41,397 nt of DNA from DATEPR01 sp036502345 (lineage in GTDB: Bacteria; Actinomycetota; Actinomycetes; Mycobacteriales; Pseudonocardiaceae). Shown one piece after another: positions 1 through 7,537 of this stretch. The translations under genes and the position numbers were made by a program. Below the pieces are notes generated by a model. That model saw nothing but the letters and a program-made list of their open reading frames with translations, did no database searches and had not been told where the DNA came from. The stretch covers positions 1 through 41,397 of the forward strand of contig DASXYT010000114.1 in NCBI GenBank assembly GCA_036502345.1. Reading direction: 5' to 3'. Position 1 is the stretch's first letter. Each line of letters begins with the position of its first letter.

Positions 1-1524
1 CGGTGGCCCGAGCGCGATCGTCGTGTCGTACTCGACCAGCGCCTCGTCGTCGCGGTCCAGCCGGTGCAGCAGGTTCGCCCGGTCGAAGTGGTATTCCGGG
101 TAGTTCAGGTCGACGGCGATCACGGCGTCGTAGTCGGCCAGCGCCTCGTCCAGCCTGCCGAGGCCGGCCAACACCTGCGCCCTGTTGTACCGCAACACCG
201 AGCGGTGCAGCCGGTGCTCGTCCGGCTCCAACTCACGGTCCAGCAGCGCCAGTCCGTCGGTCACCAGCCGCAGCGCCTCGGGCAGATTGCCCAGGTGCGT
301 CTCGACCAACGCGAGGCCGTTGCGGTTGAACACTGTGTGGAACAACCGCTCCTTGCCCTGGAAGACCAGGCCGGCGAACGCGATCGCCTGGTGCAGCAGG
401 CCCTTGGCCCTGCGGTGGTCACGATGGTCCGGCTCGTGGTGCCGCGTGTAGAGCATGCCGGTGGCGTACGCGGCCTGCATGTGCGCGGCCGGCTCGTCGG
501 TGAAGTTCAGCACCTCGATGTAGAGGTCCTCCGCCTCCTCCGGTCTGCCCAGCGCGGCCAGGGACGTGGTCATCTTCGTGGTGAAGATCCACCACAGTTC
601 GAACTGCGCCGACCAGTCGATCACCGCCCTGCCGCGCACACCGAAGTCGACGGTGGCGTCGTAGTAGCCGATGTCGATGCAGTAGTCCAGCGCCACGCGC
701 AATGCAGCCGCGCCAGCGCCGGCCGGGTCGCTGCCCCGCTCCCGATGCCACGGGATCGCGCCGAGGTCCAGCGACATCTCGCCCAGCGCCACCAGGGCGT
801 CCGCCCTGGCATCGTGCAGCCGCGCCCGGGAGTCGGCGGCCAGTCCCTGGTACGCGGCGAGCAGTTCCGGCCGGTCGTCGGTGCCGTCCGACCCGACGTA
901 CGACGTTGCCAACTCGACCGGGTCACCGACCACGGTCTGCTGCTCCCCGGTCGCACCGGTCACCGGTACCGCATGGGTCTTGAGCGCGTCGGCCAATAGT
1001 TCGGGCAGTTCACCCGTGTCCGTGCACACGACGAGCGTGAGCACCGCGGGATCCAGCCTGCGCAGCGCCACGGCGATGAACTCGGCATCCGTCGGGTCGG
1101 CATCGCTGACGTCCACCAGGACCAACGACCGGGGGCCGTCGTCCAGACCGACGACGTGATCCCGCAGGAACTCGATCACACCGTGGGTCAGTCGCAGTGT
1201 GCGCAACCGCGAGTAGAACCTCGTCCGCTCCTCCGGCACGGCCAGCGACGTCAGTGTCTCCTTCGTGGCAGGCGCCAGCGTCCGCAGTTCCGGCGCCACC
1301 GACAACAGTTCGACGTCATGCCTGCTCACCAGGTCCGGATCCCGCTCCAACGCGACCGGTACGACGGCCCGCAACACAGTGCCGACGGCGGTGTACGGGC
1401 CACGGTGGTTGCGGTGCGCGGACACGGCCGGCGTCAACGGGGGCGGCAGCCGCAGCCCGTCGGCGAGTTCGGCCCGCTGCGCCTGCGTCGGCGCTGCGAT
1501 CCACTGGTGTCGTGACTCGGACAT
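1..1524 (-). CDS. TPR-repeat protein with degenerate ATPase-like N-terminal half (3' end outside window)
   Basis: The frame is open for 508 codons to base 1, so the C terminus is missing. The first 200 residues hold a hydrophobic strand-Asp segment (SLVLVDVSDADPTDAEF) followed by LTLVVCT, which looks like the Walker B and sensor-1 region of a STAND-type ATPase, but I see no P-loop. The rest is alpha-helical, with clear 34-residue tetratricopeptide repeats at the visible end (YNRAQVLAGLGRLDEALADY, then a second copy). TPR proteins of this kind often bind peptides or partner proteins. The start at 1524 has GGAG six bases upstream. An alternative in-frame ATG at 1563 overlaps the metalloprotease stop as ATGA. 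Either start makes it the third cistron behind the two peptides and the protease, so a role in sensing or handling the peptide is a fair inference but is not shown. Confidence 0.75.
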   Translation of the reverse strand, partial: MSESRHQWIAAPTQAQRAELADGLRLPPPLTPAVSAHRNHRGPYTAVGTVLRAVVPVALERDPDLVSRHDVELLSVAPELRTLAPATKETLTSLAVPEERTRFYSRLRTLRLTHGVIEFLRDHVVGLDDGPRSLVLVDVSDADPTDAEFIAVALRRLDPAVLTLVVCTDTGELPELLADALKTHAVPVTGATGEQQTVVGDPVELATSYVGSDGTDDRPELLAAYQGLAADSRARLHDARADALVALGEMSLDLGAIPWHRERGSDPAGAGAAALRVALDYCIDIGYYDATVDFGVRGRAVIDWSAQFELWWIFTTKMTTSLAALGRPEEAEDLYIEVLNFTDEPAAHMQAAYATGMLYTRHHEPDHRDHRRAKGLLHQAIAFAGLVFQGKERLFHTVFNRNGLALVETHLGNLPEALRLVTDGLALLDRELEPDEHRLHRSVLRYNRAQVLAGLGRLDEALADYDAVIAVDLNYPEYHFDRANLLHRLDRDDEALVEYDTTIALGPP

Positions 1525-1559
1525 GGGCTGCTCCAGAACGCCGGAGTGGACAGAGTGGG

Positions 1560-2765
1560 TCATGCCGCGACGAGCAAGGCGCGCGGCCGTTTCCTGGCCC
1601 GCATCGCCAGCACCCCGACGATCGCGAACTGAGCGACGTTCAGGGCGAGGAACACCAGCGCGTCCGCGAACCCCAGCGTCGACGAGTCACCGCGCAGGTG
1701 GCCGAGGGTGAGCTCGACCATCCGGACCGTGGCCGGGATCGCGGCGAGCACCGCGACCACGATCATGAACGAGTAGCCGACCAGGATCAGCCACGAGTAC
1801 CAGCGCGCCGCTGCGCGGTCCCTCGGATGCCAGTTCGACTCGTCCACCAACCGGCCGGTGCGCCGCAGCAACCGGTTGATCCGGTTGGCCAGCATGCCGC
1901 GGGCCACCGTGTGCAGGTCGACGCACCCCAGCACGGTCACCACCAGGTAGTAGATGTCGGTCCGCAGGAAGATGTACAACTGCCACACCAGCCGCAGCAC
2001 CGTGCCGAACGCCAGCGCCAACAAGTACTTGCCGATCGTCGACTCGACACCGTTGCCGGCCACCAGCACGGCGGCTACCAGGGTCAGCACGGCGATCACC
2101 AGCACATCGCCGACCATGCCGGCCAGCATCGGCAGATACCGCTGCCGCCTCGGCACCACGACCAGTCCGTCCAGCGCGGTCTCGAACACCACGAAGTACA
2201 GCCTGCGGCCGATCCCCAGACTGGACGGCAGGCCGATCCGCCGCCCCGCCAACGCATGACACGCCTCGTGCACCAGGATGAACGGCATCTGTCCGAAGTA
2301 GATACCCAGCTCCAGCAGCACCAGGTAGTTGGTGAAGAAGAGATTCTGGTACCGGGGCAGCAACACCGGCTGCCGGACGATGGCGACGATCGTGGCGACC
2401 ACCAGAATCGCGTAACACACCCACCCGACCGGCGAGAACACCGCCCGACCCAGCCGCTGCCAGCGCACCTCCACCGGCGCCACCTCCACCGGCACGGCAC
2501 CAGCGGGCACCAACAGCTCCAGTTCCTCAAGCACGGCAACGAAGTCGTCGATGTCGACGTCCTCGCCGTACTGCTCGGCGTACCACTGTTTGCCCTGCCG
2601 AGGCGACATCCCGTCCGCCAACTGGCGCAGCAGCGCGGCACCATCGGCGGGCAGCACCGCGAACGAACCGGTATCGGTACGGCCGACGGTGACCTCGTCG
2701 CCCTCGTCGAGATAGGTCAGCGGATAGACGGACAACGGCACGTCAGGATCGAACGACACGGTCAT
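1560..2765 (-). CDS. PqqD-like (RRE) domain fused to M50-type membrane zinc metalloprotease
   Basis: 401 residues. Residues about 10-87 have the size and pattern of a PqqD-like fold, the peptide-recognition element used by many RiPP enzymes (VGRTDTGSFAVLPADGA, then a helix ending LEELELL). After it come several membrane helices and the zinc motif HEACH at residues 166-170. FLRTDIYYLVVTVLG around D270 matches the site where the third zinc ligand sits in peptide zinc metalloproteases of the YydH/M50 type. It probably cleaves a short peptide in or at the membrane. The start at 2765 was chosen over GTG 2828 because GAGG lies about 8 bases upstream and the family-like sequence begins there. It lies 88 bp behind peptide gene 1, across a strong hairpin, and overlaps or abuts the TPR gene. 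The PqqD assignment is from pattern, not from a profile search. Confidence 0.8.
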   Translation of the reverse strand: MTVSFDPDVPLSVYPLTYLDEGDEVTVGRTDTGSFAVLPADGAALLRQLADGMSPRQGKQWYAEQYGEDVDIDDFVAVLEELELLVPAGAVPVEVAPVEVRWQRLGRAVFSPVGWVCYAILVVATIVAIVRQPVLLPRYQNLFFTNYLVLLELGIYFGQMPFILVHEACHALAGRRIGLPSSLGIGRRLYFVVFETALDGLVVVPRRQRYLPMLAGMVGDVLVIAVLTLVAAVLVAGNGVESTIGKYLLALAFGTVLRLVWQLYIFLRTDIYYLVVTVLGCVDLHTVARGMLANRINRLLRRTGRLVDESNWHPRDRAAARWYSWLILVGYSFMIVVAVLAAIPATVRMVELTLGHLRGDSSTLGFADALVFLALNVAQFAIVGVLAMRARKRPRALLVAA

Positions 2766-2789
2766 CGTCAGCACCTCGTTCGGGTCGGC

Positions 2790-2826
2790 GGTCGGCACGG
2801 TCGGCGCACGGCAGACCGTGCCGACC
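2790..2826 (-). terminator. Perfect 13-bp stem-loop between peptide gene and protease gene
   Basis: GGTCGGCACGGTC (2790-2802) and GACCGTGCCGACC (2814-2826) are exact reverse complements around an 11-base loop. There is no T-tract, so it could be an attenuator or an mRNA-stabilising processing site that lets the peptide be made in excess over the protease. It sits entirely in the 88-bp gap. Confidence 0.6.
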
Positions 2827-2853
2827 ACCCACTAGATGTTCACCGCGAACCGA

Positions 2854-2952
2854 TCAGAACTGGGCGATGGGCCGGCAGGTCGAGCCGTACAGCGGCGCGG
2901 CCGCCGACGTCAGGCGCACGGTGCCAGTCTTGCGAACAGCGATCTTCTTCAT
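2854..2952 (-). CDS. Short precursor-like peptide 1 (32 residues)
   Basis: The ATG is preceded by AGGAGG seven bases upstream, the strongest ribosome site in the region. The peptide starts MKKIAVRKTGTVRLT, continues with an Ala-rich stretch and the core PLYGSTC, and ends RPIAQF. It is too short for usual gene callers. A second copy 280 bp upstream shares 21 of the first 26 residues, while the tails after the Cys differ. That layout (basic conserved leader, conserved core, variable tail) plus the adjacent PqqD-like/M50 protein suggests a ribosomally made peptide that is recognised and cleaved, either a RiPP or a signalling peptide. No modification enzyme is visible in the window. The family is not one I recognise. 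Confidence 0.75.
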   Translation of the reverse strand: MKKIAVRKTGTVRLTSAAAPLYGSTCRPIAQF

Positions 2953-2990
2953 GCCAACCTCCTGTATGGGCCGGGTTGCCGACCAGCGAG

Positions 2991-3057
2991 CGAAATGGTG
3001 CCAAACGGCGACCCGGCCCAGACCCGATTCCGGACGCGGCCGGACAGCGCCGGGCAG
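2991..3057. repeat. Upstream element, copy 1 (peptide gene 1)
   Basis: This block is repeated at 3273-3338. Bases 3021-3057 and 3302-3338 match at 36 of 37 positions, beginning GACCCGATTCCGGACGCGGC. On the peptide strand it contains stacked TGTCCGG-type direct repeats about 10 bp apart, a layout seen for activator operators. Each copy lies just upstream of one peptide gene at nearly the same distance, so the duplication covered gene plus control region. Confidence 0.75.
2999..3004 (-). promoter_or_regulatory. Candidate -35 box of peptide gene 1
   Basis: TTGGCA on the minus strand lies within TTTGGCACCATT, which is conserved as TTTGACACCATT before the other copy. It is 47 bases upstream of the start codon. 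No clear -10 box is seen. Confidence 0.35.
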
Positions 3058-3135
3058 TCCGCAATCGTTCGGGTCGGCGGCCGGCGCACAGCGAGCCTCG
3101 GCGACGCCGAGCCGTCGCGGTGCACCGCGGTCTGG

Positions 3136-3231
3136 CTACAGCGGATGTGGAATGCAGGTCGCGCCGTACAGCGGCGACGCCGCCGCGGTCAGCCGGACAG
3201 TGCCCGCCTTGCGCACAGCGATCTTCTTCAC
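3136..3231 (-). CDS. Short precursor-like peptide 2 (31 residues)
   Basis: A GTG start with GGGGAGGT about seven bases upstream. The peptide reads MKKIAVRKAGTVRLT (initiator read as Met), then an Ala/Ser stretch, then PLYGATC with the tail IPHPL. It is a diverged duplicate of the peptide at 2854-2952. Substitutions sit at Lys/Ala/Ser-type positions and in the tail, while MKKIAVRK, GTVRLT, PLYG and TC are kept, which indicates purifying selection on a translated product. It is first in the minus-strand unit and has the better promoter-like box (TTGACA). Confidence 0.75.
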   Translation of the reverse strand: MKKIAVRKAGTVRLTAAASPLYGATCIPHPL

Positions 3232-3272
3232 GAAGTTCACCTCCCCGGAAATCCTTGATTCCCAACGGACAT

Positions 3273-3338
3273 CGAATGGTGTCAAAGGAGGATCCGGCCA
3301 GGACCCGATTCCGGACGCGGCCGGACAGCGCCGGACAG
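3273..3338. repeat. Upstream element, copy 2 (peptide gene 2)
   Basis: Partner of 2991-3057, offset by about 281 bp. It holds the same GACCCGATTCCGGACG block and the same TTTG(A/G)CACCATT box. This copy lies in the divergent gap between the peptides and the HTH-NB-ARC gene, so it could bind that regulator. Confidence 0.75.
3280..3285 (-). promoter_or_regulatory. Candidate -35 box of peptide gene 2
   Basis: A perfect TTGACA on the minus strand, 49 bases before the GTG start, almost the same geometry as copy 1. The -10 region is unclear (possibly GAATCA). Confidence 0.4.
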
Positions 3339-3436
3339 AATGGCAAACATTCATAGAATGGTCGGAGAGAAATCCGACGACGGCCAGAAACGGTGTCACC
3401 GCAATCATGCCGACGGAGGGACTACCGCGACATCCG

Positions 3437-3451
3437 CCAGGATTACCCTGG
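3437..3451. promoter_or_regulatory. Inverted repeat upstream of HTH-NB-ARC gene
   Basis: CCAGG-ATTAC-CCTGG, perfect 5-bp arms, 34 bp before the start codon. TACCCT inside it could serve as a -10 box. It is an autoregulation site candidate; evidence is positional only. Confidence 0.3.
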
Positions 3452-3484
3452 GTTGACAGGCGAGCACTCACGACGGGGGCACGC

Positions 3485-4555
3485 ATGACCGATCAGCCGG
3501 GAAATGAGTCAGCCGACTCTCCCCCGACCGACACGGATACGATTCAGACCACCGGGGAACTCGCCGACCGACTCCGCAGACTGCGCCGCCGGCACGCCCG
3601 CAGGCGAGGCGATTCCCCTCTGACGTACCGAGAACTGGCCAGCCGGACCGGCTGGGCGCACGGCGTCATCGGCGACTACTTCACCGGCAAGACATTGCCG
3701 CCCATTGATCGATTCGACGTGTTGGTCGGCCTGCTCGGCGCGACCAGGAGCGAAATAGTCGCGCTCGCGAACGCCAGGGACCGGGTCGAGGAGCTCCGCA
3801 GAAAAAGATCCACCACCCGACAGCCCGCGACAAAAGTTACGCCACGAGAACTACCCGGTTACGTCGCCGGATTTACCGGGCGGGCGGCACAACTCGCCGA
3901 ACTCGACGACACCGAAGCACCCGTTGTCGTGCTTTCCGGCGCTGCCGGTGTCGGCAAGACCGCACTGGCGACCTACTGGGCGCGCCGGGCCGGCACCCGG
4001 TTCCCGGACGGCTGCCTGTACGTCGACCTACGCGGATACGGCCAGGACCATGCCCTTCCCGCCGACGACGCGCTCGCCATGCTGCTGCGAGATCTCGGCC
4101 TGCCCGGCCCCGTGGTGCCCACCCACCCGGCCGAACGCGCGGCACGCTACCGCGGCCTGGCAGCCCAGCGCCGCCTGCTTGTCCTGCTGGACAACGCGAA
4201 CAGCGTCGACCAGGTGCGACCGCTGCTGCCCGGCACCGCGTCCTGCCGCATGCTGGTGACCACCAGAGAACCGCTGGTCGGCCTCGTGGCGCGACACGGC
4301 GCCCGGCGGATCGAGCTGGCACCGTTGTCCATCAACGAATCCATCGCGCTGCTGCACGCCCTGATCGGCAGGCGGGTGACCGAACAGCCGATGGCGGCAC
4401 GGTCCCTGGCCGCGGTGTGCCGGGGTATGCCGCTGGCGTTGCGGATCGCCGCCGAGTACGTGGTGGCGCATCCGGAGGACCCGCTGGCGATCCTGGCCCA
4501 GGACTGGTCGACGCTGGCGTCCATCGCCGCCGACGCTCCGCTGTACACGGCGTAG
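3485..4555 (+). CDS. HTH-NB-ARC regulator without C-terminal sensor domain
   Basis: 356 residues. Residues about 23-95 form an XRE-type helix-turn-helix (ELADRLRRLRRRH, then YRELASRTGWAHGVIGDYFT). An NB-ARC/STAND NTPase follows, with P-loop GAAGVGKT at 152-159, Walker B LLVLLDNA at 231-238, RMLVTTRE at 255-262 and the GxP motif RGMPLALRIA. Relatives normally carry a long TPR or WD40 tail; this one stops right after the NTPase. The start at 3485 follows a G-rich ribosome site and leaves the HTH intact. It is divergent from the peptide operon and is the obvious candidate regulator for it. The missing sensor may be supplied by the TPR protein of the operon, which is a guess. Confidence 0.8.
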   Translation: MTDQPGNESADSPPTDTDTIQTTGELADRLRRLRRRHARRRGDSPLTYRELASRTGWAHGVIGDYFTGKTLPPIDRFDVLVGLLGATRSEIVALANARDRVEELRRKRSTTRQPATKVTPRELPGYVAGFTGRAAQLAELDDTEAPVVVLSGAAGVGKTALATYWARRAGTRFPDGCLYVDLRGYGQDHALPADDALAMLLRDLGLPGPVVPTHPAERAARYRGLAAQRRLLVLLDNANSVDQVRPLLPGTASCRMLVTTREPLVGLVARHGARRIELAPLSINESIALLHALIGRRVTEQPMAARSLAAVCRGMPLALRIAAEYVVAHPEDPLAILAQDWSTLASIAADAPLYTA

Positions 4556-4602
4556 TTCGTGTCCGTCGACAGCGCCGGGCGTGGCTTGGTATGGTCAATT
4601 TC

Positions 4603-4631
4603 GGTTACCACTGAAGTAACAGTACTAGATA
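4603..4631 (+). promoter_or_regulatory. Promoter candidate for the methyltransferase
   Basis: GGTTAC (4603-4608), 17-base spacer, TAGATA (4626-4631), in an unusually AT-rich island. The spacer region also contains the inverted repeat GTTAC/GTAAC (4604-4620). Confidence 0.4.
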
Positions 4632-4690
4632 GTGCAATGTACGGCGCGCCGACTGCGCCTTCGACGGCGAGTTGCGGAACAATGCGGGTC

Positions 4691-5512
4691 ATGAACATGA
4701 GCGAGTCGTCAGGGGAACTGTCCGACTGGGCCGAGGTCGACGTGTCCACGCCCAGCCCGGCCAGGATCTACGACTACTGGCTCGGTGGCAGCCACAACTT
4801 CGCCGTCGACCGGGAGGTCGGCCGCAAGGCTGCCGAGGCGATGCCGACGCTGCGGCCGGCGATCTGGGCGAACCGGGCGTTTCTCCGCAGGGTGGTCGTC
4901 TACCTGGCCAGCGAACTGGGCGTCGACCAGTTCCTCGACCTCGGTTCCGGAGTGCCGACCGTGGGCAACGTGCACGAGGTGGCGCAGGCGGTCAACCCCG
5001 ACGCCAAGGTCGTCTACGTGGACATCGATCCGGTCGCCGTGGCGCAGGGCAGGCGCCTGCTGGCCGACAACGACCGCGCCACCGTCATCCAGGCCGACCT
5101 GCGGGACCCGGCCGAGGTGCTGGCCCGGCCCGAGCTCACCGAACTGCTCGACCTGTCCAAGCCGGTCGCCGTGCTGCTGATGGCGGTGCTGCACTTCCTG
5201 CCGGACTCCGATCATCCCGGCGACATCGTGCGCGTCTGCAGGGAGACCATCTCCCCTGGCAGCTACATCGCGCTCTCGCACGCATCCGACGACGAGGACC
5301 TGCCCACCGAGCAGGCCAAGATGGTCGAGGACTACCAGAAGTCCACCACGGTGACGTTCGTGCACCGCCAGCCCAGCGAGCTGGCCAGCTGGTTGGAAGG
5401 CATGGAACTGCTGCCGCCGGGCATGGTGCTGACCAACCAGTGGCGGCCGGACGAGGACGCCGAACCCATCCTCCGCACGTTCGGCGTGGTGGCCCGCAAG
5501 CCCCTGACCTGA
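4691..5512 (+). CDS. SAM-dependent methyltransferase, DUF574 / Methyltransf_19 family
   Basis: 273 residues. PSPARIYDYWLGGSHNF near the N terminus is the hallmark of this actinobacterial family (PF04672). The SAM-binding glycine motif appears as FLDLGSGVPTVGN, the acidic ribose-binding residue follows in VVYVDIDPVA, and a later segment reads LLMAVLHFLPD. The substrate is unknown for most of the family. The start is uncertain: ATG codons at 4682, 4691 and 4697 are all in frame, and none has a strong ribosome site. It stands alone, with its own promoter candidate. Confidence 0.85.
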   Translation: MNMSESSGELSDWAEVDVSTPSPARIYDYWLGGSHNFAVDREVGRKAAEAMPTLRPAIWANRAFLRRVVVYLASELGVDQFLDLGSGVPTVGNVHEVAQAVNPDAKVVYVDIDPVAVAQGRRLLADNDRATVIQADLRDPAEVLARPELTELLDLSKPVAVLLMAVLHFLPDSDHPGDIVRVCRETISPGSYIALSHASDDEDLPTEQAKMVEDYQKSTTVTFVHRQPSELASWLEGMELLPPGMVLTNQWRPDEDAEPILRTFGVVARKPLT

Positions 5513-5562
5513 GCCGTGCCGTTGATCTGAACAGGGCTGTTGACCTGAGCCTGCCCGTCGCC
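5509..5562. repeat. Three degenerate 18-bp tandem units
   Basis: Units CTGAGCCGTGCCGTTGAT, CTGAACAGGGCTGTTGAC and CTGAGCCTGCCCGTCGCC follow each other, overlapping the methyltransferase stop codon. No function is evident. Confidence 0.5.
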
Positions 5563-5667
5563 TGTGCCAGCTGAGTCGTCGTCATGCCCGTTTGTGCAAC
5601 CCGGCATGGTCAACCGGCGTAACGTCCGCGATCGTGGTCCGCAGGCGACGGGACAAGGGGCGGTGTG

Positions 5668-6147
5668 GTGAACCACCAACATCGGATGGACAGTGCCGAT
5701 GCGAGGCACTGGCTGCAGGAACATCCGGGATCGAGCAAGAGCGGTACCGACGCCATCGGCGGCCACCAGCACAAGCCGAAGAGCCACCACTACACAGGTG
5801 CGGGCGATCTGCACTCGGGCGGTGGCACGGCGTTCTCGGTGGACCTCGGTGAGTTCAACGTGGCGCTGGCGCAGCTGGTCAGCCAGTGCGAGGCGTTCGC
5901 CGAGAAGGTGAACAGCGCGGCCGATCTGGCCACCGACCTGCCCGACGGCGGCGGCCCGGTCGCACAGATCGTCGGCCACGCGTTCAACCACCGGCTCGGC
6001 CCGGACGGCGGGGTGCACTACGCGGTGCGCACCAACCTCGACCAGCTCACGCACATCCTGGAAGGGCTGCGCGCGACCGCGACCGGCTACCAACAGGCCG
6101 AGGCCGAGACGACGCGGATCCTCACGCAGAGCGGGGAGACGGCATGA
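5668..6147 (+). CDS. Small helical protein, first gene of type VII substrate operon 1
   Basis: 159 residues from GTG 5668 (AAGGGG seven bases upstream; GTG 5665 is possible). The N terminus is His/Ser/Gly-rich. The C-terminal 100 residues are helical (VDLGEFNVALAQLVSQCEAF, then TNLDQLTHILEGLRATATGY) with the look of WXG100/EspC-sized secretion proteins. It has no signal peptide or membrane segment. It overlaps the next gene by ATGA, so the two are translationally coupled. The exact family is not recognised. Confidence 0.65.
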   Translation: MNHQHRMDSADARHWLQEHPGSSKSGTDAIGGHQHKPKSHHYTGAGDLHSGGGTAFSVDLGEFNVALAQLVSQCEAFAEKVNSAADLATDLPDGGGPVAQIVGHAFNHRLGPDGGVHYAVRTNLDQLTHILEGLRATATGYQQAEAETTRILTQSGETA

Positions 6148-7250
6148 CGGGCCACCCCGCTCTCGGGCACGTGGCGTGGGAGAACTACAGCCACCAGAGC
6201 CTGTGGGACATGGTCGATGCTGCCGACCCGCACGCCGTCATGGACCGGTCGACCGATCTCAGCACGCTCGCCGCGACCATGGGTGACGACACCGAGCACG
6301 TCCGCGCGCTGCTGCAACGGCTGTTGTCCACATGGGACGGCCCGGCCGCCGACCAGACGGCCGCCGCTGTGCGACCCGTGCTGGACTGGGCCGCGCACGC
6401 CGCGACGACGGCCAGCGAGATCGCTTCCCGGCTCGGGCAGTACGCCGAGGCCATCAACACGGCCCGCGAGGACATGCCGGCGCCGGTGGACTACCAGCAG
6501 GTCGACGCCGCCGCGGCAGGCGGAACCGTCTCGTTGAGCGGCGATCTCGACCTGCGCAGGTCGGAACTGACCGCGATGGCGCACGGCGACACGGCGACCG
6601 CGGCGCAGGCCGATGCGAAGAAGACCGAGGCCGTCAAGGTGATGCGCCACTACGAGCACGCCTCGGCCGCCGCCTATCACGGGCTGCCCACGTTCCCGAA
6701 GCCGCCGAAGATGGCCGGCCTGCCGACCACGACGCCGGCTTCCGAGCCGCCGCCGGTGGTCACGCCGGAGCCACCCGTGCTGTCGCCGCCGGTCGGGCCG
6801 GTCAACCCGCACGATCCGGCCGGTCCCGAACAGAACCCGGTGCCGGGTGTGCAGCAGTCCGGTTCCACCACGCTGTCCGGCTTCGCCGGTCCCGTCGGCC
6901 CAGGTGCCGGCGGCGTCATCGGTGGTCAGGGCGGGATCGGTGGCATCGGTGGCGGTATCGGCACTGCCGGACTGCCCGGCCTGTCCGGCGCGGTGGCAGG
7001 CGCGGGCCCGGCATCGGCCGCCGCGTCCCCGGTCGGCGCGTTCGCCGCCGACACGGAAGCCCAACTGGGCCGGATGGCCGGCGCCGAGGCGGCCGCCGAG
7101 GGTGAAGGCGGCTGGACCGGGTTCGGCCCGATGGGCCAGGGCGGCGGCAGGGGATTCGACCGGGACGGCGAGCACCGCGACCGCTACGCCGGCAAGCCCG
7201 ACCTGTTCGGCGAACTGCCGGCGGCGTACCCGCCGGTGCTCGGCCTGTGA
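6144..7250 (+). CDS. PPE-like type VII secretion substrate with Gly/Pro-rich linker
   Basis: 368 residues. The N terminus (AWENYSHQSLWDMVDAADP) is typical of PPE-domain proteins of non-mycobacterial actinomycetes. A WDG turn at 64-66 is the WXG hinge. Residues about 195-320 are Pro- then Gly/Ala-rich and disordered. The end, RDRYAGKPDLFGELPAAYPP, resembles the conserved tail of this group. Proteins like this are exported by ESX/type VII systems as helical hairpin pairs, so the partner may be one of the small neighbours. It overlaps genes on both sides by 4 bp. Confidence 0.75.
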   Translation: MTGHPALGHVAWENYSHQSLWDMVDAADPHAVMDRSTDLSTLAATMGDDTEHVRALLQRLLSTWDGPAADQTAAAVRPVLDWAAHAATTASEIASRLGQYAEAINTAREDMPAPVDYQQVDAAAAGGTVSLSGDLDLRRSELTAMAHGDTATAAQADAKKTEAVKVMRHYEHASAAAYHGLPTFPKPPKMAGLPTTTPASEPPPVVTPEPPVLSPPVGPVNPHDPAGPEQNPVPGVQQSGSTTLSGFAGPVGPGAGGVIGGQGGIGGIGGGIGTAGLPGLSGAVAGAGPASAAASPVGAFAADTEAQLGRMAGAEAAAEGEGGWTGFGPMGQGGGRGFDRDGEHRDRYAGKPDLFGELPAAYPPVLGL

Positions 7251-7537
7251 CCGGGTACAGCGTCGACGAGGGCGTGTTGGGAGCGGTGGCGGACGCGCTG
7301 GACCAGGGCGGTGTCTCGGTCGGCGAAGCCGGCAGGGCGCTGGACTCGACACCGGCCGCGGGCCTGGGCACCGACTCGCTGGACGCGGCGGCGCACGACC
7401 TGCTGGCCGGCTGGTCCGCCCGGCTGGCCGAGGTGGGCGCCGCCGTCGACGACACGTCGAAGGACGTGCGTCGCTGCCTTGCCGACTACACCGACACCGA
7501 GTCGCGCATCGCCGACCTGTTCCGGGACAGCGGGTGA
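7247..7537 (+). CDS. EspC-like small secretion-associated protein
   Basis: 96 residues, GTG start overlapping the previous stop. It is entirely helical: residues about 5-40 form one helix, then a turn and a second helix ending DYTDTESRIADLF. This is the usual form of ESX-1 secretion-associated EspC-like proteins, whose C-terminal helix often carries a YxxxD/E-type export signal; YTDTE fits that pattern. It is probably a partner of the PPE-like or WXG protein next to it. Confidence 0.7.
   Translation: MTGYSVDEGVLGAVADALDQGGVSVGEAGRALDSTPAAGLGTDSLDAAAHDLLAGWSARLAEVGAAVDDTSKDVRRCLADYTDTESRIADLFRDSG

Noticed and set aside
64..999. Long plus-strand open frame
   Set aside because: It lies opposite the minus-strand TPR gene, has Arg/Gln/Val-rich shadow composition, and the other strand gives clear TPR motifs.
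1197..3356. 719-codon plus-strand open frame
   Set aside because: It runs antisense through the metalloprotease and both peptide genes and has a low-complexity Gln/His/Arg sequence typical of antisense GC-rich frames.
5509..5562. Link between the 18-bp units here and the 21-bp array
   Set aside because: Different period and only a weak GTTGAC/GTCGAC resemblance.
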